The notes beneath the pieces were generated by a model. It was not told where the DNA came from and ran no database searches. It saw nothing but the letters and a program-made list of their open reading frames with translations. Below are positions 58,613-64,000 of a stretch of DNA of 64,000 nucleotides, piece by piece (within the stretch, counting starts at the first letter, position 1; every line of letters starts with the position of its first letter). The stretch is from Mycolicibacterium sp. lyk4-40-TYG-92 (GTDB taxonomy: Bacteria > Actinomycetota > Actinomycetes > Mycobacteriales > Mycobacteriaceae), in the NCBI RefSeq assembly GCF_030209435.1, contig NZ_JARVRX010000014.1, positions 310,001-374,000 on the forward strand. Reading direction: 5' to 3'. The translations under genes and the position numbers were made by a program.

Positions 58613-59568
58613 TCGACGCCGGCGCACTTACCAGGGTGCTGGCGCCCGGCCTCGGCGAAGTCGGCATCGAGAACCTGCGCGAGTTGACAGGCGGGGCCAG
58701 CCGCGCGACGTGGGCGTTCTCGGCGACCACCGCAACCGGTGCGCGTGAGTTGATCCTGCGCGTCGGACCGCCCGACGAGGTCCACGCCGGCATGGAACTG
58801 GAGGCCGCCGCGCTGTCCCGGGCCGCGGCCACGGGTGCGCCGGTGCCCCAGGTGCTGGCAGCCAGCAACTCGTCGGAGGCCCTGGGCAATCCGTTCCTGG
58901 TGTGCGACTTCGTGCCCGGCGAGACCATCGTCCGGAAGATCCAGCGGGCACTCGATGACGACGGCCGGGCCACCCTTCTCACGCAATGCGCCCAAGCGCT
59001 GGCGGCCATCCACCGTGCCGACCCCGCCGGCATCGGGCTGTCGAGCGAAGACCAATTGAGTTCGTGGCGGCGCGAACTCGACGACATCGGTGACACCACA
59101 GCCACTTTCGAGTGGGCTTTCCGCTGGTTGGCGCGCAATCAACCGTCGGACTCCGGCGCGGCGGTGCTGGTTCACGGCGACTTCCGGATGGGCAACCTGA
59201 TCGTCGACGGCAACCGGCTCGCGACGGTGCTGGATTGGGAGCTCACCCATCTGGGCTCGCGCACCGAGGACCTGGCCTGGTTCTGCGTTCGGGCCTGGCG
59301 GTTCGGAGCGCCGCGGACCCTGGACGCCGGCGGCCTGGGCAGTATCGAGGACTTCCTGACCGCCTACGAGCACGCAAGCGGAATCACCGTGGACCGCAAA
59401 GCCTTTCACTGGTGGCTGGTGTCCGCCACCTTACGCTGGGGCATCATCTGCCGGTACCAGGCGCAACGGCACCTGTCCGGGCAGGCCAGGTCCGTGGAGT
59501 TGGCGACCATCGGCCGTCGCGTATGCGAAACCGAATGGGACCTGCTGGGCCTCCTGGAGGACCGATGA
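58609..59568 (+). CDS. APH-fold (aminoglycoside phosphotransferase-like) protein of the acyl-CoA dehydrogenase type
   Basis: 319 residues. The kinase-like motifs are LTGGASRATWAFSA (nucleotide loop), VLVHGDFRMGNLIVDGNRLATVLDWELTHLGSRTEDLAWF (the HGDxxxGN catalytic loop and the DWE metal motif), and a helical C-lobe. In mammals and mycobacteria this fold is fused or adjacent to acyl-CoA dehydrogenases (ACAD10/11, FadE36) and phosphorylates 4-hydroxyacyl-CoA. Here it follows an ACAD gene with an ATGA overlap. A hydroxyacyl-CoA kinase role is the best guess. Confidence 0.9.
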   Translation: MIDAGALTRVLAPGLGEVGIENLRELTGGASRATWAFSATTATGARELILRVGPPDEVHAGMELEAAALSRAAATGAPVPQVLAASNSSEALGNPFLVCDFVPGETIVRKIQRALDDDGRATLLTQCAQALAAIHRADPAGIGLSSEDQLSSWRRELDDIGDTTATFEWAFRWLARNQPSDSGAAVLVHGDFRMGNLIVDGNRLATVLDWELTHLGSRTEDLAWFCVRAWRFGAPRTLDAGGLGSIEDFLTAYEHASGITVDRKAFHWWLVSATLRWGIICRYQAQRHLSGQARSVELATIGRRVCETEWDLLGLLEDR

Positions 59569-59906
59569 GCCATTACCGTCCCACCGCCGCCGAACTGGTC
59601 GCCGCGGTGGCCGAGTTTCTCGAGACAGAAGTACGCGATGCCACTGCACCCGATAGTCGGCTCGCCGACGCCGGCGCCGTGAATTTCCATGCCCGCGTCG
59701 CGGCCAATGCGCTGCGGATCGTCGAGCGGGAGCTACGCCAAACGAGCCCGGGTCCCGAGCTGCTGGGCTTCTCCGACGAGCAGGCCCTGGCGCACGCCAT
59801 TCGCGACGGGCAGTTCGACGACCGTGGTCCAGAACTCGAGCCGGCGCTGCGGGCCCTGGTGCGTCATCGGCTCGACGTGGCCCACCCAGGCTATGGCGAC
59901 GAGTAG
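59565..59906 (+). CDS. DUF6285 protein
   Basis: 113 residues, mostly helical. PTAAELVAAVAEFLETEVRDATAPDSRLADAGAVNFHARVAANALRIVERELR is the conserved core, followed by an acidic loop and LEPALRALVRHRLDVAHPGYGDE. These small proteins always seem to stand next to APH-fold/ACAD pairs, here with an ATGA overlap, and their role is unknown. The C-terminus resembles a helical subunit that may bind the kinase. Confidence 0.88.
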   Translation: MSHYRPTAAELVAAVAEFLETEVRDATAPDSRLADAGAVNFHARVAANALRIVERELRQTSPGPELLGFSDEQALAHAIRDGQFDDRGPELEPALRALVRHRLDVAHPGYGDE

Positions 59907-59952
59907 GCAAAACCCGACCTGCCTGGTCACCGTACTGTCGTAGCCTGAGCAG

Positions 59953-60345
59953 GTGGCCGACTCCGCGCTCAAGATCCTGGTGTACAGCGACAACCCGAAC
60001 ACCCGCGACCGGGTGCGCACTGCGCTGGGACGACGCATCCACCCGGACCTGCCCGACCTGACGTACCTCGACGTGGCGACGGCGCCCGTCGTGGTGAGTT
60101 CCGTCGACGCGGGCGGGATCGACTTGGCGATCCTCGACGGCGAGGCCACACCCGCGGGTGGGATGGGGCTCGCCAAGCAGCTCAAGGATGAGGTCGCGAA
60201 CTGCCCGCCGATCGTGGTGCTCACCGGCCGCCCGGACGACGCCTGGCTGGCATCCTGGTCGCGCGCGGAGGCCGCGGTGCCCCACCCGATCGACCCGATC
60301 CGGCTGGGTGAGGCAGTGGTGGCGGTGCTGTCTCCACAGCGCTGA
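59953..60345 (+). CDS. Orphan receiver-like protein (Rv3143 type)
   Basis: 130 residues of a receiver-like fold with GTG start. KILVYSDNPNTRDRVRTAL gives the acidic start, LAILDGEATPAGGMG carries the aspartate in the phosphorylation position, and VVLTGRPDDAWLASWSRAEAAVPHPIDP has a His-Pro where true receivers have Lys-Pro. There is no output domain. It is close to M. tuberculosis Rv3143, an orphan regulator reported to touch the Nuo complex by protein contact. Its place 193 bases before nuoA supports that link. Confidence 0.92.
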   Translation: MADSALKILVYSDNPNTRDRVRTALGRRIHPDLPDLTYLDVATAPVVVSSVDAGGIDLAILDGEATPAGGMGLAKQLKDEVANCPPIVVLTGRPDDAWLASWSRAEAAVPHPIDPIRLGEAVVAVLSPQR

Positions 60346-60538
60346 AACCGTGCGTTAACCAGCACGAAATGGCCTGTGGCCGTTCACTCTTCGCGTCAGC
60401 GGCGATGCGGCGCGGGAACGTCAGGAACTGATCATGATCCTAGCCAAAATGCGGCGGCCGTTCCGTTAACCGAGCTAAGCTGTGGGCCAGCTCACATCGA
60501 CTGCTCGACGAGGGAGCCACACAGGGCATGACGAACGC
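60346..60538 (+). promoter_or_regulatory. nuo operon leader and promoter region
   Basis: A 193-base gap before nuoA. Features seen are GATCATGATC (a perfect 10-bp palindrome), two CGTTAACC elements near 60353 and 60464, and a purine-rich ACGAGGGAG stretch about 30 bases before the ATG. The operon promoter is expected here. No terminator after the receiver-like gene was found, so read-through is possible. Confidence 0.5.
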
Positions 60539-60913
60539 ATGAACGTCTACATCCCCATCCTGGTACTCGGCGCGATCGCCGCGGCGTTCGCGGTGGGTTC
60601 GGTCGGAATTGCGCTGGTCATCGGCCCCCGGCGGTACAACCGGGCGAAGCTGGAGGCCTACGAGTGCGGCATCGAACCGATGGCGCCGGGTTCCCCTGGC
60701 CATGAGACGACCGGTCAGCGGTTTCCGGTCAAGTACTACCTGACCGCCATGCTGTTCATCGTCTTCGACATCGAGATCGTCTTCCTGTATCCCTGGGCCG
60801 TTTCCTTCGAATCGTTGGGGGTGTTCGCGCTGGTGGAGATGTTGCTGTTCATGCTGACGGTGTTCGTTGCCTACGCATACATCTGGCGCCGCGGCGGACT
60901 GAGCTGGGACTGA
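60539..60913 (+). CDS. nuoA: NADH-quinone oxidoreductase subunit A
   Basis: 124 residues with three membrane spans (IPILVLGAIAAAFAVGSVGIAL, YYLTAMLFIVFDIEIVFLYPWAV and FALVEMLLFMLTVFVAYAYIW). YECGIEP and FRVKYYLTAMLF-type RFPVKYYL segments are the NuoA hallmarks. Part of the membrane arm of complex I, near the quinone site. Start at the ATG at 60539, matching the family N-terminus MNVYIPIL. First gene of the nuo operon. Confidence 0.97.
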   Translation: MNVYIPILVLGAIAAAFAVGSVGIALVIGPRRYNRAKLEAYECGIEPMAPGSPGHETTGQRFPVKYYLTAMLFIVFDIEIVFLYPWAVSFESLGVFALVEMLLFMLTVFVAYAYIWRRGGLSWD

Positions 60914-60924
60914 GGACAGCACCC

Positions 60925-61482
60925 ATGGGACTCGAAGAACGCCTGCCCGGCGGCATCCTGCTGTCCACTGTCGAGAAGGTCGCAGGCTATGTACGCAAGG
61001 GCTCGCTCTGGCCCGCTACCTTCGGGCTCGCGTGCTGCGCCATCGAGATGATGGCCACCGCGGGCCCGCGCTTCGACATCGCGCGCTTCGGCATGGAGCG
61101 GTTCTCCGCGACGCCGCGCCAGGCTGATCTGATGATCGTCGCGGGCCGCGTGAGCCAGAAGATGGCACCGGTACTGCGTCAGGTGTACGACCAGATGGCC
61201 GAGCCCAAGTGGGTGCTGGCCATGGGCGTGTGCGCCTCCTCGGGCGGGATGTTCAACAACTACGCGGTGGTGCAGGGCGTCGATCACATCGTGCCCGTCG
61301 ACATCTACCTGCCCGGCTGCCCGCCCCGGCCGGAAATGCTGCTCAACGCAATCCTGAAGCTGCACGCCAAGATTCAGGAGATGCCGCTGGGCGTCAACCG
61401 GGCCGAGGCCATCGCCGCGGCCGAGGAAGCCGCCCTGCAGGCCCGTCCCACCATCGAGCTGAAGGGACTGTTGCGGTCATGA
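60925..61482 (+). CDS. nuoB: NADH-quinone oxidoreductase subunit B
   Basis: 185 residues. The cluster N2 cysteines lie in GLACCAIEM, VCASSGGMFNNY and YLPGCPPRPE. RFGMERFSATPRQADLMIVAG is the conserved loop between them. N2 is the last iron-sulfur cluster and passes electrons to the quinone. Its stop overlaps the nuoC start by four bases. Confidence 0.98.
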   Translation: MGLEERLPGGILLSTVEKVAGYVRKGSLWPATFGLACCAIEMMATAGPRFDIARFGMERFSATPRQADLMIVAGRVSQKMAPVLRQVYDQMAEPKWVLAMGVCASSGGMFNNYAVVQGVDHIVPVDIYLPGCPPRPEMLLNAILKLHAKIQEMPLGVNRAEAIAAAEEAALQARPTIELKGLLRS

Positions 61483-62153
61483 CGGACGCGCCCGACCAGG
61501 TGGGACCCGAGGTGATCGGGACGCGGCGCGGCATGTTCGGTGTGCGCGGCAGCGGCGACACCTCGGGTTACGGCCGGCTGGTCCGGGAGGTGGCCCTGCC
61601 CGGCAGCTCCCCCCGGCCGTACGGCGGCTACTTCGACGACGTCGTCGACACGTTGGCGGCGGCCCTGGGCGCCGACGAGTTCGGCGCCGCGATCGAGCGC
61701 GTCGTAGTGTTCCGCGACGAGCTGACCCTCGAGGTCCGGCGCGATCGCCTGGTCGCGGTGGCCCAGGTGCTGCGCAACGAGCTGTTGTTCGAGCTGTGTC
61801 TCGGAGTGTCCGGCGTGCACTACCCCGATGACACCGGTCGCGAATTGCACGCTGTCTACCCGCTGATGTCCATCACCCACAACCGCCGGATTCGCGTCGA
61901 GGTGTGCGCTCCGGACGCCGATCCGCATGTGCCGTCGCTGTATTCGGTCTATCCGACGACCGACTGGCATGAGCGGGAAACCTACGATTTCTTCGGCATC
62001 ATCTTCGACGGCCATCCCGCCCTGACCCGCATCGAGATGCCCGACGACTGGGTGGGCCATCCGCAGCGCAAGGACTACCCGCTCGGCGGAATCCCGGTCG
62101 AGTACCACGGTGCGAAAATCCCGCCCCCGGACGAGCGGCGGGCCTACAACTGA
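61479..62153 (+). CDS. nuoC: NADH-quinone oxidoreductase subunit C
   Basis: 224 residues. An N-terminal extension of about 30 residues (TRRGMFGVRGSGDTSGYGRL) is typical of actinobacteria. The core reads VHYPDDTGRELHAVYPLMSITHNRRIRVEV and PTTDWHERETYDFFGIIFDGHPALTRIEMPDDW, the 30-kDa subunit signature. It lies in the peripheral arm of complex I. The ATG start overlaps nuoB and the stop shares bases with the nuoD start. Confidence 0.97.
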   Translation: MTDAPDQVGPEVIGTRRGMFGVRGSGDTSGYGRLVREVALPGSSPRPYGGYFDDVVDTLAAALGADEFGAAIERVVVFRDELTLEVRRDRLVAVAQVLRNELLFELCLGVSGVHYPDDTGRELHAVYPLMSITHNRRIRVEVCAPDADPHVPSLYSVYPTTDWHERETYDFFGIIFDGHPALTRIEMPDDWVGHPQRKDYPLGGIPVEYHGAKIPPPDERRAYN

Positions 62154-63481
62154 TGACTGTCGACAACGAACCCGATGGCCGCGAACGTGTGGTCACCGTC
62201 GGCGGTCAGGACTGGGCCGACGTCGTGGCAGCGGCACGTGAGAGCGCGGTCGCCGGCGAGCGCATCGTGGTCAACATGGGGCCCCAGCATCCGTCCACCC
62301 ACGGCGTGCTGCGCCTGATCCTGGAGATCGACGGCGAGACCATCACCGAAGCCCGGTGCGGAATCGGCTACCTGCATACCGGAATCGAGAAGAACCTCGA
62401 GTACCGCACCTGGACGCAGGGCGTCACGTTCGTGACCCGGATGGACTACCTGTCCCCCTTCTTCAACGAGACGGCGTACTGCCTCGGCGTCGAGAAGCTG
62501 CTCGGAGTCACCGACGACATCCCCGAGCGTGCCAGCGTCATCCGCGTGCTGCTCATGGAACTCAACCGCATCTCGTCGCACCTGGTCGCGCTGGCTACCG
62601 GCGGTATGGAACTGGGCTCCATGTCGGCCATGTTCTTCGGGTTCCGGGAACGCGAACTGGTGCTGTCGATCTTCGAGACCATCACCGGCCTCCGGATGAA
62701 CCACGCGTACATCCGCCCCGGTGGGCTGGCGGCCGACCTGCCCGACGACGCGCTGCCCCAGCTTCGGGAGCTGCTGCAGCTGCTGCCGAAACGGTTGCGC
62801 GACATGGAGAACCTGCTCAACGAGAACTACATCTGGAAGGCGCGCACCCAGGGCGTCGGTTACCTGGACCTGACCGGATGCATGGCGCTGGGCATCACCG
62901 GCCCGATACTGCGGTCGACGGGGCTGCCGCACGATCTGCGCAAGTCGCAGCCGTACTGCGGGTACGAGTCGTATGACTTCGACGTCATCACCGACGACCA
63001 GTGTGACGCCTACGGCCGCTACATGATTCGCGTCCGCGAGATGCGCGAGTCCATCAAGATCGTCGAGCAGTGTGTGGACCGGTTGGGTCGGTCGGGGCCC
63101 GGGCCGGTGATGATCACCGACAAGAAGCTCGCCTGGCCCGCTGACCTGAAGGTAGGCCCCGACGGCCTGGGCAACTCGAAGGAACACATCGCCAAGATCA
63201 TGGGCTCGTCGATGGAGGCCCTGATCCATCACTTCAAGCTGGTGACCGAGGGCATCCGGGTACCCGCCGGGCAGGTGTACGTCGCCGTCGAATCGCCGCG
63301 CGGCGAGCTGGGCGTGCACATGGTCTCCGATGGCGGCACGCGGCCCTACCGGGTGCATTACCGCGACCCCTCGTTCACGAATCTGCAGGCGGTGTCGGTG
63401 ATGTGCGAGGGATCCATGGTCGCCGACGCCATCGCGGCGGTGGCGTCGATCGATCCGGTGATGGGAGGCGTGGACAGGTGA
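62153..63481 (+). CDS. nuoD: NADH-quinone oxidoreductase subunit D
   Basis: 442 residues of the 49-kDa subunit. NMGPQHPSTHGVLRLILEIDGE contains the conserved quinone-site histidine, LHTGIEKNLEYRTW follows, and GGMELGSMSAMFFGFRERELVLSIFE and SPRGELGVHMVSDGGTRPYRVHYRDPSFTNLQ complete the family pattern. It binds quinone together with NuoB. It overlaps nuoC by one base and nuoE by four. Confidence 0.98.
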   Translation: MTVDNEPDGRERVVTVGGQDWADVVAAARESAVAGERIVVNMGPQHPSTHGVLRLILEIDGETITEARCGIGYLHTGIEKNLEYRTWTQGVTFVTRMDYLSPFFNETAYCLGVEKLLGVTDDIPERASVIRVLLMELNRISSHLVALATGGMELGSMSAMFFGFRERELVLSIFETITGLRMNHAYIRPGGLAADLPDDALPQLRELLQLLPKRLRDMENLLNENYIWKARTQGVGYLDLTGCMALGITGPILRSTGLPHDLRKSQPYCGYESYDFDVITDDQCDAYGRYMIRVREMRESIKIVEQCVDRLGRSGPGPVMITDKKLAWPADLKVGPDGLGNSKEHIAKIMGSSMEALIHHFKLVTEGIRVPAGQVYVAVESPRGELGVHMVSDGGTRPYRVHYRDPSFTNLQAVSVMCEGSMVADAIAAVASIDPVMGGVDR

Positions 63482-64000
63482 CCGCTATCGAACTGCGTCT
63501 CGGGCCCCGTCCGGACGAGCCCGGCCCACCGATCGGTCAAGGGCCGCAGTCCTATTCGGCCGAAGTGAACGAACGGCTGGCCGCCGATGCCGTAGCGATC
63601 ATCGCCCGCTACCCCAGTGCCCGCTCCGCGCTGCTGCCGCTGCTCCACCTCGTCCAATCCGAGGACGGGTATCTGACGCCCGCCGGAATCTCTTTCTGTG
63701 CAGCGCAATTGGACCTCAGCACCGCCGAGGTCACCGCGGTCGCGACGTTCTACTCCATGTACCGGCGCACCCCGACAGGCGAGTATCTCGTCGGGGTCTG
63801 CACCAACACGCTGTGCGCCATCATGGGCGGCGACGCCATCCTCGAGTCACTGGAGGAACATCTGGGTCTCGGCGCCGGCGAGACCACCGCGGACGGCCGG
63901 GTCACGCTGGAACACATCGAATGCAACGCCGCCTGCGACTACGCACCAGTAGTCATGGTGAACTGGGAGTTCTTCGACAACCAAACCCCCGGTTCCGCAC
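63478..64000 (+). CDS. nuoE: NADH-quinone oxidoreductase subunit E, 3' end cut by window edge
   Basis: The GTG at 63478 opens a frame that runs to the edge of the window (at least 174 residues). The 24-kDa thioredoxin-like core has LLPLLHLVQSEDGYLTP, AEVTAVATFYSMYRRTPTGEYLVGVCTNTLC (first Cys pair of the [2Fe-2S] cluster N1a, C-x4-C) and HIECNAACDYAPVVMVNWEFFDN (second pair). The stop codon is outside. It belongs to the NADH-oxidising module. Confidence 0.96.
   Translation, partial: MTAIELRLGPRPDEPGPPIGQGPQSYSAEVNERLAADAVAIIARYPSARSALLPLLHLVQSEDGYLTPAGISFCAAQLDLSTAEVTAVATFYSMYRRTPTGEYLVGVCTNTLCAIMGGDAILESLEEHLGLGAGETTADGRVTLEHIECNAACDYAPVVMVNWEFFDNQTPGSA

Overview
The window is high-GC actinobacterial DNA from a mycobacterium, most likely a large-genome, environmental, rapid-grower type (Mycolicibacterium-like). 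The evidence is the gene content: an antigen 85 mycolyltransferase, the mycobactin genes mbtL-mbtM-mbtN and mbtK with IdeR-type iron boxes, a mycobacterial hemophore-like protein, ssrA with the ADSHQRDYALAA tag, the smpB-ftsX-ftsE / mscS / prfB / fprA block, hisN-fadE24-fadE23, and a receiver-like gene just before nuoA-nuoE. Many genes start with GTG, use ATGA or GTGA overlaps, or look leaderless. No insertion sequence, phage, CRISPR array or replication origin was seen.

Layout. 1-9 kb: lipid/sterol-like catabolism. An Ltp-type thiolase (cut by the window edge) with its DUF35 partner, a P450, an SDR dehydrogenase, a TetR regulator and a FadA-type thiolase are followed by a TesB-DUF427-LLM oxidoreductase operon. 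Short inverted repeats are shared between these promoters. 8.7-13.8 kb: a lipoprotein, a secreted peptide, a patatin-like protein, an epoxide-hydrolase-like enzyme and a phosphodiesterase-like protein. 14.1-19 kb: tRNA-Ala(GGC), an MFS transporter, phosphoglucomutase, and a translationally coupled cassette of two FluC/CrcB fluoride channel subunits plus a protein with three DUF190 (PII-like) units. 19-24 kb: an iron island with mbtLMN, mbtK, a YceI-like protein and a hemophore-like protein. 24-34.5 kb: mixed accessory enzymes, including a DUF4185 protein, an Ntn amidohydrolase, a dienelactone-hydrolase-like Tat lipoprotein with an alcohol-dehydrogenase-like leader, a Bcr/CflA efflux pump with a divergent XRE regulator, and F420-type PPOX proteins.

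34.6-44 kb: conserved core. ssrA and smpB (trans-translation), ftsX/ftsE (division), a proline-rich membrane protein, an MscS channel, prfB and fprA. 44-49.7 kb: hisN, the fadE24-fadE23 pair behind a 16-bp palindrome, and an antigen 85 gene. 50-59.9 kb: a large catabolic island with two TetR genes, an acyl-CoA-dehydrogenase-fold flavoenzyme, a Ddn-like protein, and then a nearly gap-free operon: homogentisate-dioxygenase-like cupin, alpha/beta hydrolase, class III CoA-transferase, HMG-CoA-lyase-like enzyme, TetR, acyl-CoA dehydrogenase, APH-fold protein and DUF6285 protein. This island is the best candidate for an undescribed degradation pathway. 60 kb to the end: the Rv3143-like orphan receiver and the start of the nuo (complex I) operon, cut inside nuoE.

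All calls were made by reading the sequence and recalling protein families. No database search was possible.
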